Under the pieces are notes generated by a model. That model did not search any database. It was not told the DNA's origin and was given only the letters and a program-made list of their open reading frames with translations. Below are positions 15,305-27,341 of a stretch of DNA of 40,319 nt, one piece after another (the first letter of the stretch is position 1; each line of letters starts with the position of its first letter). The position numbers were made by a program, and so were the translations under genes. The stretch comes from Chitinophaga pinensis (GTDB lineage: Bacteria; Pseudomonadota; Gammaproteobacteria; Burkholderiales; Burkholderiaceae_C), in the NCBI GenBank assembly GCA_943326015.2, contig CALPRQ020000034.1:1-40319 (forward strand). Direction: 5' to 3'.

Positions 15305-16801
15305 ATGAACAAGACCCCCAGGAAATACGACAGCGGACTGATTTGGTTCCGGCGCGACCTGCGCGCCTCCGACCAGGCCGCGCTCTACCACGCACTGAAG
15401 GACTGCAAAAAGGTCTGGTGCGGCTTCGTCTTCGACACCGACATCCTGCAGCCGCTGCTCGAACACGGCCTGAAAGCCGACCGCCGGGTCGAGTTCATCC
15501 ACGAGTCGCTGCTCGACCTGGACGAACAGCTGCGCGGGCTCGGGCGCGCCAACGGCGCGGAAGGCGTCGGCCTGATCGTGCGCCACGGTCCGGCCGGCGC
15601 AGAGATCCCGCGCCTGGCGAGCGAGCTCGGCGTGCAGGCGGTCTACGCCAACCACGACGACGAGCCCGGCGCGCGCCGACGCGACCAGCAGGTGCTCGGT
15701 GCGCTCGCGCATGCCGGCATCATGCTGCACCTGCACAAGGACCACGCGATCTTCGAGCGCCACGAGCTCGTCACGCTCAATGGCCGGCCCTACGGCGTCT
15801 TCACGCCCTACAAGAATGCCTGGCTCAGGAAGATCACCCCCTTCTACCTCAAGCCCTATCCGGTCGAACGCCACGCCGACGCGCTCGCGCCCTGCCCCGC
15901 CACCCACCCGGCGGGCGTGCCGGCGCTGACCGACATCGGTTTCGAGACCACCAACCTGCGCGCGCTCAAGATCCGCACCGGCAGCCGCGGCGCGCAGGGC
16001 CTGTTCGAGGATTTCCTGACCCGGATCGAGCGCTACCAGCAGGCGCGCGACTTCCCCGCCGTCAAGGGCCCGAGCTACCTGAGCGTGCACCTGCGCTTTG
16101 GCACCATCAGCATCCGCCAGCTCGCCGGCGTCGCGCACCTGATGCACCTGCAGGGCATGGCGGGCGCCAGCACCTGGCTGTCCGAGCTGATCTGGCGCGA
16201 CTTCTACCTGCAGATCCTGGCCAACTTCCCGCAGGTGGCGACCGGCTCGTTCAAGCCCGAATACGACGCGATCCAGTGGGAACATGGCAAGCAGGCCGAT
16301 GAACAGTTCCAGGCCTGGTGCGAGGGTCGCACCGGCTATCCGCTGGTCGATGCGGCGATGCGCCAGCTGAACCAGACCGGCTACATGCACAACCGGCTGC
16401 GCATGGTCACGGCCAGCTTCCTGTGCAAGGACCTGGGGCTGGACTGGCGGCGCGGCGAAGCCTATTTCGCCGAGCGGCTGATCGACTTCGACCTGGCGGC
16501 CAACAATGGCGGCTGGCAATGGGCGAGTTCGAGCGGCTGCGATGCCCAGCCCTGGTTCCGCATCTTCAACCCGGTCAGCCAGAGCGAGAAGTTCGACCCG
16601 CAGGGCAAGTTCATCCGGCGCTATGTCCCTGAGCTGGCCAGGCTGCCCGACGCCGCACTGCACGCGCCCTGGCTGGCGGGCCCGCTGGAGCTGGAAGCCG
16701 CCGGCCTGACACTGGGCCGCGACTATCCGCGCCCCCTGGTCGATCACGCCTTGGCGCGCGAGCAGACGCTGGCGCGCTACGCGGTGGTCAAGAAATCCTG
16801 A
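15305..16801 (+). CDS. phrB: Deoxyribodipyrimidine photolyase (class I CPD type)
   Basis: A 498-residue DNA repair flavoprotein that uses blue light to split cyclobutane pyrimidine dimers. The N-terminal alpha/beta domain starts LIWFRRDLRASDQAAL and holds the antenna pigment; the C-terminal helical FAD domain includes GPSYLSVHLRFGTISIRQL, WLSELIWRDFYLQIL, GYPLVDAAMRQLNQTGYMHNRLRM and the WASSSGCDAQPWFRIFNP stretch with tryptophans of the electron-transfer chain. EGRTGYP and MHNR are characteristic of class I CPD photolyases and close cryptochromes. I prefer the ATG at 15305 (MNKTPRKYD); one at 15278 would overlap the algH start codon on the other strand. Single gene; the thiD-like gene follows after a likely promoter. 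Confidence 0.93.
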   Translation: MNKTPRKYDSGLIWFRRDLRASDQAALYHALKDCKKVWCGFVFDTDILQPLLEHGLKADRRVEFIHESLLDLDEQLRGLGRANGAEGVGLIVRHGPAGAEIPRLASELGVQAVYANHDDEPGARRRDQQVLGALAHAGIMLHLHKDHAIFERHELVTLNGRPYGVFTPYKNAWLRKITPFYLKPYPVERHADALAPCPATHPAGVPALTDIGFETTNLRALKIRTGSRGAQGLFEDFLTRIERYQQARDFPAVKGPSYLSVHLRFGTISIRQLAGVAHLMHLQGMAGASTWLSELIWRDFYLQILANFPQVATGSFKPEYDAIQWEHGKQADEQFQAWCEGRTGYPLVDAAMRQLNQTGYMHNRLRMVTASFLCKDLGLDWRRGEAYFAERLIDFDLAANNGGWQWASSSGCDAQPWFRIFNPVSQSEKFDPQGKFIRRYVPELARLPDAALHAPWLAGPLELEAAGLTLGRDYPRPLVDHALAREQTLARYAVVKKS

Positions 16802-16817
16802 GAACCGCACCGGGCCT

Positions 16818-16825
16818 TATAAAAT
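16818..16825 (+). promoter_or_regulatory. Candidate -10 for the thiD-like/hemL transcript
   Basis: An AT-rich octamer TATAAAAT sits 39 bases before the thiD-like ATG in otherwise GC-rich DNA, just after the photolyase stop. No convincing -35 is seen at the right distance, so this is a weak promoter call based on the -10 alone. Confidence 0.3.
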
Positions 16826-16864
16826 GAAACGATTCAATCGGGGCCTCCCCGACACCCCCTGTAG

Positions 16865-17824
16865 ATGAACTCCTCTTCCGAACTGCCGCCGGCCCCCACG
16901 CCCGGCGAGGACGCCCAGGCCGCTGGCCTGCCCTGCGTCATGACCTTCAATGCCAACGACCCCAGCGGCGGCGCCGGCCTGGCCTGCGACGTCGCAGCGA
17001 TGGCAAGCGCCTCCTGCCATGTGCTGCCGGTGCTGACCGCCGTGCTGCTGGGCGACACCCGCCGCGTGCACCGCCATGTGGCAATGGACGAGGAAACCGT
17101 CGAGGAGCAGGCGCGTGGCGCCCTGGAAGACATGACGGTACAGGCCTTCAAGGTCGGCTACGCCGGCAGCCCGGAGAACCTGGGCGCGATCGCGCGTGTG
17201 CTGTCCGACTACGACGGCGTACCCGTGATCGGCTACATGCCCGACCTGTCCTGGCGCGATGAGTCCGAACTGGAGGACTACCTCGACGCCTGCGCCGGCC
17301 TGCTGCTGCCGCACACCACGGTGCTGGTCGGCAACCACAGCACGCTGTGCCGCTGGCTGCTGCCCGACTGGGACGAGGAACGTGCGCCGAACGCGCGCGA
17401 AATCGCGCGCGCCGCCTATGCGCTCGGCACGCCCTACACGCTGGTGACCGGCTTCATCGCAGCCGACCAGCTGATCGAGAACCACCTGGCCTCACCCGAG
17501 ATCCTGCTCGCGAGCGCGCGCTACGAGCGCTTCGAGGCCAGCTTCAGCGGCGCCGGCGAGACGCTGTCAGCTGCGCTGTGCGCCCTGCTGGCCGCCGGCA
17601 GCGAGCTGCAGGACGCCTGTGCCGAGGCCTTGACCTACCTCGACCGCAGCCTGGCCGCAGGCTTTCGGCCCGGCATGGGCCGCGCATTGCCCGACCGGCT
17701 GTTCTGGGCCCATGAGTCCGATGCCGAGGATGGCAAGGGTCCTGAATCCGAACCCGAATCCAGCCCCCCCACGACCGCCGACGACCTGCTGGCGAGCCTT
17801 TCCCATGACGCCACGCCGCACTGA
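16865..17824 (+). CDS. ThiD-like (hydroxymethyl)pyrimidine kinase homologue
   Basis: A 319-residue ribokinase-fold protein resembling ThiD, the kinase that phosphorylates hydroxymethylpyrimidine (phosphate) in thiamine synthesis. The substrate loop [13 protein letters not shown] (31-43) and the sequence [13 protein letters not shown] fit ThiD. The anion-hole motif, usually GTGC or GTGD followed by T/S-SAA, here reads GAGETLSAA (229-237), so the catalytic Cys/Asp is Glu and the preceding Thr is Ala. The N-terminal 20 residues and the C-terminal 40 residues (acidic, Pro/Ser-rich) are extensions to the family core. It lies 25 bases upstream of hemL; the two genes are often paired in Burkholderiales. 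Whether it still phosphorylates HMP is open. Confidence 0.82.
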   Translation: MNSSSELPPAPTPGEDAQAAGLPCVMTFNANDPSGGAGLACDVAAMASASCHVLPVLTAVLLGDTRRVHRHVAMDEETVEEQARGALEDMTVQAFKVGYAGSPENLGAIARVLSDYDGVPVIGYMPDLSWRDESELEDYLDACAGLLLPHTTVLVGNHSTLCRWLLPDWDEERAPNAREIARAAYALGTPYTLVTGFIAADQLIENHLASPEILLASARYERFEASFSGAGETLSAALCALLAAGSELQDACAEALTYLDRSLAAGFRPGMGRALPDRLFWAHESDAEDGKGPESEPESSPPTTADDLLASLSHDATPH

Positions 17825-17849
17825 GCGTGGCCTCCATCACTTTTCTGCC

Positions 17850-19145
17850 ATGACCGACCGCAACCAGACCCTGTTCGAACGCGCCAAGACCCTGATCCCG
17901 GGCGGCGTCAACTCCCCCGTGCGCGCCTTCAAGGCCGTCGGTGGCACGCCGCGCTTCGTGCAGCGCGCCCAAGGCGCCTATTTCTGGGACGCCAACGACC
18001 AGCGCTACATCGACTACATCGGCTCCTGGGGCCCGATGATCCTGGGCCATGGTCACCCGGCCGTGCTGGAGGCGGTGCAAAAGGCTGCGCTCGACGGCTT
18101 CAGCTTCGGCGCACCGACCGAGCGCGAGATCGAGCTGGCCGAGGAAATCGTCAAGCTGGTGCCCAGCATCGAGATGGTGCGCCTGGTCAGCTCGGGCACC
18201 GAGGCCGGCATGAGCGCGATCCGGCTGGCGCGCGGCGCCACCGGCCGCAAGAAGATCATCAAGTTCGAGGGCTGCTACCACGGCCACGCCGATGCGCTGC
18301 TGGTCAAGGCCGGCTCGGGCCTGGCCACCTTCGGCAACCCGACCAGCGCCGGCGTGCCGCCCGAGGTGGTGCAGGACACGCTGGTGCTCGAATACAACAA
18401 CGTCGAGCAGCTCGAAGCCGCCTTCGCCGAACATGGCGCGGCGACTGCCTGCCTGATGATCGAACCGATCGCCGGCAACATGAACTTCGTGCGCGCCTCG
18501 GTCCCGTTCATGACGCGCTGCCGCGAGCTCTGCACGCAACATGGCGCGCTGCTGGTGTTCGACGAGGTGATGACGGGTTGCCGCGTCGGCCTGGCCAGCG
18601 CCCAGGGTCACTACGCGAGCCTGATCCCGGGCTTCGAGCCCGACATGACGGTGCTGGGCAAGGTCATCGGCGGCGGCATGCCGCTGGCGGCCTTTGGCGG
18701 CAAGCGCGCGGTGATGGAGCAGCTGGCGCCGCTCGGCGCGGTCTATCAGGCCGGTACGTTGTCGGGCAACCCGGTGGCGACCGCCTGCGGCCTGGCCACG
18801 CTGCGCGAGCTGCAGCAACCCGGCTTCTACGAAGCGCTGTCGGCCCGGACCCAGAGTCTGGTCGCCGGCCTGACCGAGGCGGCCCATGCCGCCGGCATTC
18901 CGTTCTGCGGCGACAGCCAGGGCGGCATGTTCGGCTTCTTCTTCTTCGACCAGCTGCCGCAGAACTACGCCACCGTCATGACCACCGACGGTGCGCGCTT
19001 TAACAAGTTCTATCACGGCATGCTGGAGCGCGGCATCTACTTCGCGCCCGCGCTGTACGAGGCCGGCTTCGTGAGCAGCGCGCACAGCGCGGCCGACATC
19101 GAGGCCACGGTCGCGGCCGCGCGCGAGGTGTTCGCGCAACTCTGA
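17850..19145 (+). CDS. hemL: Glutamate-1-semialdehyde 2,1-aminomutase
   Basis: A 431-residue PLP enzyme that turns glutamate-1-semialdehyde into 5-aminolevulinate, the precursor of heme. The N-terminus [20 protein letters not shown] is typical, followed by [34 protein letters not shown] and [19 protein letters not shown]. The PLP lysine is Lys 271 in [11 protein letters not shown], and [14 protein letters not shown] follows. Start at 17850 (MTDRNQ), 25 bases after the thiD-like stop; a frame opening earlier at 17712 only overlaps the previous gene. Length is normal. It is the second gene of a two-gene unit; the next unit begins with the glycine riboswitch. Confidence 0.97.
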   Translation: MTDRNQTLFERAKTLIPGGVNSPVRAFKAVGGTPRFVQRAQGAYFWDANDQRYIDYIGSWGPMILGHGHPAVLEAVQKAALDGFSFGAPTEREIELAEEIVKLVPSIEMVRLVSSGTEAGMSAIRLARGATGRKKIIKFEGCYHGHADALLVKAGSGLATFGNPTSAGVPPEVVQDTLVLEYNNVEQLEAAFAEHGAATACLMIEPIAGNMNFVRASVPFMTRCRELCTQHGALLVFDEVMTGCRVGLASAQGHYASLIPGFEPDMTVLGKVIGGGMPLAAFGGKRAVMEQLAPLGAVYQAGTLSGNPVATACGLATLRELQQPGFYEALSARTQSLVAGLTEAAHAAGIPFCGDSQGGMFGFFFFDQLPQNYATVMTTDGARFNKFYHGMLERGIYFAPALYEAGFVSSAHSAADIEATVAAAREVFAQL

Positions 19146-19169
19146 GCCAGCACCGATCCCATTCGCGGC

Positions 19170-19175
19170 TAAAAT
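19170..19175 (+). promoter_or_regulatory. Candidate -10 of the gcv operon promoter
   Basis: TAAAAT sits so that transcription would begin near 19182, exactly at the first base-paired strand of the riboswitch. This spacing is the main argument. No strong -35 was found in the end of hemL. Confidence 0.4.
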
Positions 19176-19182
19176 CCCTTTC

Positions 19183-19413
19183 TTGTCAGGAGAGAGTCGT
19201 GCTTGGCCAGGCCAATCGCAGGACCGCCGAAGGCGCAGGAGACCCGCTTTGCCGCAGGTCCTGAACGCTCAGGCAAAAGGACTGACAAGCGTCGGCTGCG
19301 AGGCCGACGTCACCCCCTGGAGAGAGCCGCGCCCCGAGCGCGGCCACCGAAGGAGCAAACGCTTGAAGCCCATGCGGCCGGCGTGAATCTCTCAGGTAAA
19401 GCGGACAGGTGGG
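19183..19413 (+). promoter_or_regulatory. Tandem glycine riboswitch controlling gcvTHP
   Basis: Two glycine aptamers in a row. Aptamer 1 (about 19183-19288) is closed by TTGTCA pairing with TGACAA and has AGGAGAGAG, CCGCCGAAGGCGCA and GCTCAGGCAAAAGGAC. Aptamer 2 (about 19311-19413) has TGGAGAGAGCC, ACCGAAGGAGCAAACG and AATCTCTCAGGTAAAGCGGAC. These are the conserved core segments of the gcvT motif. Between them is a separate 7-bp hairpin, CGTCGGC (19290-19296) with GCCGACG (19303-19309). The aptamers bind glycine and in this arrangement normally turn on the glycine cleavage operon. The 74 bases from 19414 to the gcvT ATG hold a small palindrome, GTGCATGCAC, but no obvious terminator and no clear Shine-Dalgarno, so the expression platform is unresolved. 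Confidence 0.94.
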
Positions 19414-19487
19414 CAGTGCATGCACCGTGGCGGTCACAGGCCGATACGGCGTATGCTTCACGCTGCTGAAAACTGCCTCACATTGCC

Positions 19488-20615
19488 ATGTCCGACCACA
19501 CCCCACTGCTGACCACTCCGCTCAACGCCCTGCACCTCGAACTCGGCGCACGCATGGTGCCTTTCGCCGGCTACTCGATGCCGGTGCAATACCCCGCCGG
19601 CCTGATGGCCGAACACCATCACACGCGCAACGCCGCCGGCCTGTTCGACGTCTCGCACATGGGCCAGTTGCGCCTGGCCGGACCCGACGCGGCGGCCGCC
19701 TTCGAGAGCCTGATGCCGGTCGACGTGATCGGTCTGGGCGTCAACAAGCAGCGCTACGGCCTGCTGCTGACCGATGAAGGCACCATCATCGACGACCTGA
19801 TGTTCGTCAACCGCGGCGACCACCTGTTCGTCGTCGTCAACGGCGCCTGCAAGGCTGGCGACATCGCGCATATCCAGGCCCGGATCGGCCAGCGCTGCGA
19901 AGTGATCCCGATGCCGGAACGCGCCCTGCTGGCGCTGCAAGGCCCGCAGGCCGTGACCGCGCTGCAGCGCCTGGTGCCGGGCGTCGAGCAGCTGGTATTC
20001 ATGACCGGCGGCGCCTTCGACTGGAACGGCACCGAGCTCTACATCACCCGCAGCGGCTACACCGGCGAGGACGGCTTCGAGATCTCGGTGCACCAAGCCC
20101 AAGCCGACGCACTGGCGCGCGCCCTGCTGGCCCAGCCCGAAGTCAAGCCGATCGGCCTGGGCGCGCGCAACTCGCTGCGCCTGGAAGCCGGCCTGTGCCT
20201 GTACGGCAACGACATCGACACCACGACCACCCCGGTCGAGGCGGCGCTGAACTGGGCGCTGCAGAAGGTGCGCCGCACCGGTGGCGAGCGTGCTGGCGGC
20301 TTCCCCGGCGCCGACCAGGTGCTGGCCCAGCTCGATGGCAGCCAGCCGGCGACTCGCAAGCGCGTCGGCCTGATCGCCAAGGACCGGGTGCCGGTGCGCG
20401 AGCATGTCGAACTGCAGAACGCCGCTGGCGAGCGCATCGGCGAAGTGACCAGCGGCCTGATCGGCCCGACCATCAACCAGCCGATCGCGATCGGCTATGT
20501 CGATGCCGCCCACGCGGCGCTGGGCACCCAGGTCAACGCCATCGTGCGCGGCAAGGCCGTGGCGATGGAAGTCGCCGCCATGCCTTTCGTGCCCACCCGC
20601 TACTACCGCGGCTGA
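19488..20615 (+). CDS. gcvT: Aminomethyltransferase, T-protein of glycine cleavage
   Basis: A 375-residue folate enzyme that takes the aminomethyl group from lipoylated GcvH, releasing ammonia and forming 5,10-methylene-tetrahydrofolate. It starts with [27 protein letters not shown], and has [42 protein letters not shown] and [20 protein letters not shown], all standard for the T-protein. The ATG lies 75 bases after the second riboswitch aptamer with only a weak ribosome site. It is followed after 64 bases by gcvH on the same strand. Length is that of the family. Confidence 0.97.
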   Translation: MSDHTPLLTTPLNALHLELGARMVPFAGYSMPVQYPAGLMAEHHHTRNAAGLFDVSHMGQLRLAGPDAAAAFESLMPVDVIGLGVNKQRYGLLLTDEGTIIDDLMFVNRGDHLFVVVNGACKAGDIAHIQARIGQRCEVIPMPERALLALQGPQAVTALQRLVPGVEQLVFMTGGAFDWNGTELYITRSGYTGEDGFEISVHQAQADALARALLAQPEVKPIGLGARNSLRLEAGLCLYGNDIDTTTTPVEAALNWALQKVRRTGGERAGGFPGADQVLAQLDGSQPATRKRVGLIAKDRVPVREHVELQNAAGERIGEVTSGLIGPTINQPIAIGYVDAAHAALGTQVNAIVRGKAVAMEVAAMPFVPTRYYRG

Positions 20616-20679
20616 TCTTTCTTTGACAATCGGGTACCGCGCAGGCGGTATTCCGTCCATTTTTTCATCTGGAGCCCCC

Positions 20680-21045
20680 ATGAGCCTGAAATACACCCCC
20701 GAACACGAATGGCTGAGCGTCGAAGGCGACGTCGCGGTCGTCGGCATCACCCACCATGCACAGGATGCCCTGGGTGACGTGGTGTTCGTCGAGCTGCCCG
20801 AAATCGGCAGGAGCTACGCCCCGCAGGAAGTCGCCGGCGTGGTCGAGTCGGTCAAGGCCGCCGCCGATGTCTACATGCCGGTCAGCGGCGAGGTCATCGA
20901 AGTCAACGAAGCGCTGCGCGACGACCCGACCCTGGCCAACAGCGATCCGCTGGGTGCCGGCTGGTTCTTCAAGGTCAAGCTGTCCAACCCGGCCGAAGTC
21001 GACGCCCTGCTGGACGAGACCGCCTACGGCGACCTGACCAAGTAA
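20680..21045 (+). CDS. gcvH: Glycine cleavage system H protein
   Basis: A 121-residue lipoyl carrier protein that shuttles the aminomethyl intermediate between GcvP, GcvT and the lipoamide dehydrogenase. The lipoylated residue is Lys 59 in [25 protein letters not shown] at the start and [15 protein letters not shown] near the end are typical. The ATG at 20680 is preceded by TGGAG, 6 bases away; the frame extends upstream into gcvT but without a sensible start. A strong hairpin with a T-rich tail follows 15 bases after the stop (see terminator entry), between this gene and gcvP. Confidence 0.97.
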   Translation: MSLKYTPEHEWLSVEGDVAVVGITHHAQDALGDVVFVELPEIGRSYAPQEVAGVVESVKAAADVYMPVSGEVIEVNEALRDDPTLANSDPLGAGWFFKVKLSNPAEVDALLDETAYGDLTK

Positions 21046-21060
21046 GACCTCTCCGTCCTG

Positions 21061-21092
21061 CCACCGCCGACATCGGCGGTGGCTTCCTTTTT
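21061..21092 (+). terminator. Terminator-like hairpin inside the gcv operon (gcvH-gcvP)
   Basis: A 9-bp perfect stem CCACCGCCG (21061-21069) with CGGCGGTGG (21074-21082), a 4-base loop, then CTTCC and a run of five T residues. It lies between gcvH and the gcvP ATG at 21115. It could stop part of the transcripts and lower GcvP relative to GcvT/H, or protect the upstream 3' end after processing. Confidence 0.6.
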
Positions 21093-21114
21093 GCCTGCCC
21101 GGAATCCCAACGCC

Positions 21115-24054
<2,940 letters not shown>

Positions 24055-24072
24055 GGCTGCTCAGGCAGATCT

Positions 24073-24100
24073 CAAGAAACCCGCTGCGGCGGGTTTCTTG
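24073..24100. terminator. Bidirectional terminator between gcvP and lysR
   Basis: A perfect 12-bp stem CAAGAAACCCGC (24073-24084) and GCGGGTTTCTTG (24089-24100) with a TGCG loop. The T-rich part falls in the stem's outer end on both strands, as in many bidirectional terminators, and two convergent genes (gcvP and the LysR gene at 24109) end beside it. Confidence 0.72.
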
Positions 24101-24108
24101 TTGGACCT

Positions 24109-25005
24109 TCAATCGCGCAAGGTTTTGCTGACGAAGCGGCGGAACCAGCTCATCGCCGGCGCCTCGGTCCGACCCTGCAGCGTGATGTAGGCAAAGCGCG
24201 CCTGAGCCCGCAGGGCGGGTTGCAGCTTCAACTCGACCAGCCGGCCGGCCGCCAGCCCTTCGCGCGCCGCCGCCAGGATGCCGAGGTAGACCGCCTGCGA
24301 GCGCTCGACCGTCGCGATCAGGCTGTCGACTTCCTCGCCCTGCAGCGAGACCATCAGCTGCGGATCGGCGGCGGGGCCGTACTGCTCGACCAGCAGCCGG
24401 GCGACCTCGTCGGACAGCGGCGTGGACGCGACGGGATAGCGCAGCAAGTCCTCCAGCCCGACCCGGTGCAACTGCAGCAGCGGGTGATCGGCGCGGCAGA
24501 CGAAACCCGCCGGCTGGTCACCGAGCGGGTCGATCTGCAGATCGGGCGCCGGAGCCACCCGGCGGGCATCGACCACCAGCGCATCGAGCTGTCGGGCGCG
24601 CAGTTGCAGCAGTTGCAGCTCGGTCGAGCCGCGCGTGATCGACACCCGCAGCGCGGGATGCTGCTCGGCCGCGTGGCACAGCAGCGGCGTCGTCAGCATC
24701 GCGCCAGGACCGGAGCCCAGGCCAATCCGGATGGTGCCGCCCCCGCCCTGCAGCCGTTCGGCGCTGCGCCTGAGCTCGGAGGCTTCGAGCACGATGCGGC
24801 GTGCGCGCCCAACCACCTCACGGCCCAGCGGGGTCAACTCGTTGCGCTTGCCGATGCGGTCGAGCAGCTGGCCGCCGAGCTCCTGCTCGAGGTTCTGGAT
24901 GCTGCGGCTCAGCGCCGACTGGGTGATGAAGCAATGCTCGGCCGCACGGCTGAACGAGCCGGTATCGGCGAGCGCGAGCAGATGCTCCAGAGGCTTGATA
25001 TTCAT
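24109..25005 (-). CDS. LysR-family transcriptional regulator (divergent to Bug/amidohydrolase)
   Basis: A 298-residue LysR-type regulator. The N-terminal winged helix-turn-helix is clear: LEHLLALADTGSFSRAAEHCFITQSALSRSIQNLEQELGG with LLDRIGKRNELTPLG following. The remaining 200 or so residues are the effector-binding domain (IRIGLGSGPGAMLTTPLL, DALVVDARRV). The start at 25005 (MNIKPLEHL) is chosen because the HTH begins right after it; earlier ATGs exist up to 25071 but lie in the likely operator. It is transcribed away from the Bug protein and amidohydrolase genes, the usual LysR layout for controlling its neighbour in response to a pathway compound. Confidence 0.92.
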   Translation of the reverse strand: MNIKPLEHLLALADTGSFSRAAEHCFITQSALSRSIQNLEQELGGQLLDRIGKRNELTPLGREVVGRARRIVLEASELRRSAERLQGGGGTIRIGLGSGPGAMLTTPLLCHAAEQHPALRVSITRGSTELQLLQLRARQLDALVVDARRVAPAPDLQIDPLGDQPAGFVCRADHPLLQLHRVGLEDLLRYPVASTPLSDEVARLLVEQYGPAADPQLMVSLQGEEVDSLIATVERSQAVYLGILAAAREGLAAGRLVELKLQPALRAQARFAYITLQGRTEAPAMSWFRRFVSKTLRD

Positions 25006-25029
25006 GCAGCTTAATTCCATAAAAGAATA

Positions 25030-25079
25030 ATTATTAGAAGAATAATGCATTGGACACATCAAATATTTCATCCTACGAT
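25030..25079 (+). promoter_or_regulatory. LysR-type operator and promoter for the Bug/amidohydrolase operon
   Basis: In the AT-rich gap between the divergent genes, ATTATT (25030-25035) and AATAAT (25041-25046) form a perfect dyad with a 5-base spacer and match the LysR T-N11-A rule (T 25032, A 25044). Just downstream, TGGACA (25051-25056) and TACGAT (25074-25079) make a sigma70-like promoter with 17-base spacing toward the Bug gene. The dyad centre lies about 48 bases before the inferred start of transcription. Confidence 0.5.
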
Positions 25080-25112
25080 GAAAGTTCCAACAACATACAA
25101 CAGGAGACAGAC

Positions 25113-26111
25113 ATGGACCTCTGCAAACGCTTCACCCTCAAGCGCACTACCGCCCTGCTCGCCGGCCTGACTCTCGCGGCCGGTGTCATGGCCCAGACTT
25201 TTCCCTCCAAGCCCGTCACCCTGCTGGTGCCCTACCCGGCCGGCGGCATCTCGGACGTGATCGCCCGCACGGTCAACAACGCGCTCGCCAAGCAGCTCGG
25301 CCAGCCGGTGATCGTCGAGAACCTCGGCGGTGCCAGCGGCGCGATCGCCGCGACCAAGGCCCTCAACGCCCCGGCCGACGGCCAGCTGATCTTCCAGGGC
25401 TCGCCCAACGAGCTGATCCTGGCGCCGCTGGCGATCTCGGCCGTCAAGTTCAAGAGCGAGGACTTCCGCCTGGTACAGATGATCGCGACCGCGCAGATCG
25501 CCTTCCTGGCGCGCAAGGACTTGCCTGTCAACAGCGTCGATGAGTTCCTCGACTACGCGCGCAAGATGGCCAGGGAAGGCAAGCCCGTCACCTTCGCCTC
25601 GGTCGGCCCCGGCAGCTTCTATCACATCCTGGGCGAGCACCTGGCCAAGACCACCGGCATCCCGATGACCCATGTGCCCTACAAGGGCGCGGCGCCGGCC
25701 AACCAGGACCTGATCGGCGGCCAGGTCGACATTTTCCTGGCGCCCTACGGCAAGATGTACGACAGCCTGCAGAAGGACGGCAAGATCAAGATCCTGGCCA
25801 TGCTCAACGAGAAGCGCGAGGACAGCACCAGGCAGTACCCGCTGATCACCGAGAGCAAGCAGCTCAAGGACTTCGACTTCAACATCTGGACCGGCTACTT
25901 CGTCAGGAAGGACACGCCCGAGCCCGTCGTGCAGGCGCTGCACAAGGCGATCACCGACACGTTGAGCGACCCGACCGTGCACGCCGGCCTGGAAGCCAAC
26001 AGCCAGCTGACCGCCAAGCCGTTGCCGCTGGCGGCCGTGGGCAAGGCCTATGCCGATGGCACGGCCAAGTTCCGCGCCATCGCCAAGTCGATCAACCTGC
26101 AGGTCCAGTAA
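25113..26111 (+). CDS. Bug-type extracytoplasmic solute-binding protein (tripartite tricarboxylate family)
   Basis: A 332-residue periplasmic binding protein. The signal peptide is basic then hydrophobic, ending around LTLAAGVMAQ; the mature start TFPSKPVTLLVPYPAGGISDVIAR is the classic Bug opening, followed by GQPVIVENLGGASGAIA and the loop MTHVPYKGAAPANQDLIGGQVD, which shapes the carboxylate site. An AGGAG Shine-Dalgarno lies 6 bases before the ATG. Bug proteins bind small carboxylates, amino acids or amides; most, like this one, have no TctA/TctB membrane partners beside them. The M20 amidohydrolase gene begins 4 bases after the stop, so the ligand is probably related to that enzyme's substrate, such as an N-acyl amino acid. 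Confidence 0.93.
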   Translation: MDLCKRFTLKRTTALLAGLTLAAGVMAQTFPSKPVTLLVPYPAGGISDVIARTVNNALAKQLGQPVIVENLGGASGAIAATKALNAPADGQLIFQGSPNELILAPLAISAVKFKSEDFRLVQMIATAQIAFLARKDLPVNSVDEFLDYARKMAREGKPVTFASVGPGSFYHILGEHLAKTTGIPMTHVPYKGAAPANQDLIGGQVDIFLAPYGKMYDSLQKDGKIKILAMLNEKREDSTRQYPLITESKQLKDFDFNIWTGYFVRKDTPEPVVQALHKAITDTLSDPTVHAGLEANSQLTAKPLPLAAVGKAYADGTAKFRAIAKSINLQVQ

Positions 26112-26115
26112 CACC

Positions 26116-27297
26116 ATGTCCGATACCCTCTCCGCGCTGCAAGCGCTGTCGGCTGAGTTCACGGCGCTGCGCCGCGACATCCACCGTCACCCCGAACTCG
26201 GCTACCAGGAGTTCCGCACCAGCGATCTGGTGGCCGAGCGCCTCGCCTCCTGGGGCTATGCCGTCACGCGCGGCCTGGGCGGCACCGGCGTGGTCGGGCA
26301 ACTGGTGCGCGGCCAGGGCGGCAAGCGGCTGGGCCTGCGCGCCGACATGGACGCGCTGCCGATCCAGGAAGCCACCGGCCTGCCGCACGCGAGCTGCCAC
26401 GCCGGCCTGATGCACGCCTGCGGCCATGACGGCCACACCGCGACGCTGCTGGCGGCGGCCAAGCACCTGGCCGAGCAAGGCGAATTCGACGGCACGCTGA
26501 ACCTGATCTTCCAGCCCGCCGAGGAAGGCCTGGGCGGCGCCAGGAAGATGATGGAAGACGGCCTGTTCCAGCAGTTCCCCTGCGATGCGATCTTTGCCAT
26601 GCACAACATGCCGGGCTTCCCACGCGGCAAGCTGCTGCTGCGCGAGGGCGCGACCATGGCATCGAGCGAGAACATCACCATCACATTAGAGGGCCAGGGC
26701 GGTCACGGCGCCATGCCGCATGTCGCGATCGACCCGGTGGTCGCGGGTGCCACCATCGTGCTGGGCCTGCAGACCATCGTCTCTCGCAACGTGGCGCCGC
26801 TGCAGATGGCGGTGATCACGGTCGGCGCCTTCCATGCCGGCCAGGCCAACAACGTGATCCCGCAGCGCGCAACGCTGGAGCTCAGCGTGCGCTCGCTCGA
26901 CCGTGAAGTGCGCCAGCTGCTGAATCGCCGCATCCGCGAGCTGGTCGAGGCACAGGCGCAGAGCTATGGCTGCCAGGCCAGCGTCGAATTCCGGGGGGGC
27001 TATCCGGTGCTGGTCAACACCCAGCCCGAGACCGAGTTCGCGCGCCAGGTGGCGCTCGAGCTGGTCGGCGCGGCGAACGTCGAGCTGCAGACCGCCCCGC
27101 TGACCGGCAGCGAGGACTTCGCCTTCATGCTGGAGCAGGTGCCGGGCAGCTACCTGTTCATCGGCAACGGCGACGAGGCCAGCGGCGGCCATGGGGCCTG
27201 CATGGTGCACAACCCGAACTACGACTTCGACGACGGCAACATCGCCATCGGCGCGGCCTACTGGGTCAGGCTGACCGAGCGCTTCCTGAGCGCCTGA
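26116..27297 (+). CDS. M20-family amidohydrolase (hippurate/N-acyl amino acid hydrolase type)
   Basis: A 393-residue metal-dependent hydrolase, probably cytosolic. The N-terminus [26 protein letters not shown] and the metal block [17 protein letters not shown] (Cys 102, His 104) are those of the M20D aminoacylase/hippuricase group, as are [19 protein letters not shown] and the lid-domain segment [16 protein letters not shown]. The conserved HNPNYDFDD lies at the C-terminus. Such enzymes cut an acyl group from an amino acid or related amide. Its coupling to the Bug protein gene (4-base gap) and the divergent LysR suggests an uptake-and-hydrolysis module; the exact substrate is not readable from sequence. 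Confidence 0.94.
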   Translation: MSDTLSALQALSAEFTALRRDIHRHPELGYQEFRTSDLVAERLASWGYAVTRGLGGTGVVGQLVRGQGGKRLGLRADMDALPIQEATGLPHASCHAGLMHACGHDGHTATLLAAAKHLAEQGEFDGTLNLIFQPAEEGLGGARKMMEDGLFQQFPCDAIFAMHNMPGFPRGKLLLREGATMASSENITITLEGQGGHGAMPHVAIDPVVAGATIVLGLQTIVSRNVAPLQMAVITVGAFHAGQANNVIPQRATLELSVRSLDREVRQLLNRRIRELVEAQAQSYGCQASVEFRGGYPVLVNTQPETEFARQVALELVGAANVELQTAPLTGSEDFAFMLEQVPGSYLFIGNGDEASGGHGACMVHNPNYDFDDGNIAIGAAYWVRLTERFLSA

Positions 27298-27341
27298 GAC
27301 AGATAAGATCGATTACCCACCCCCTCGACGAGGAGTCCCTC

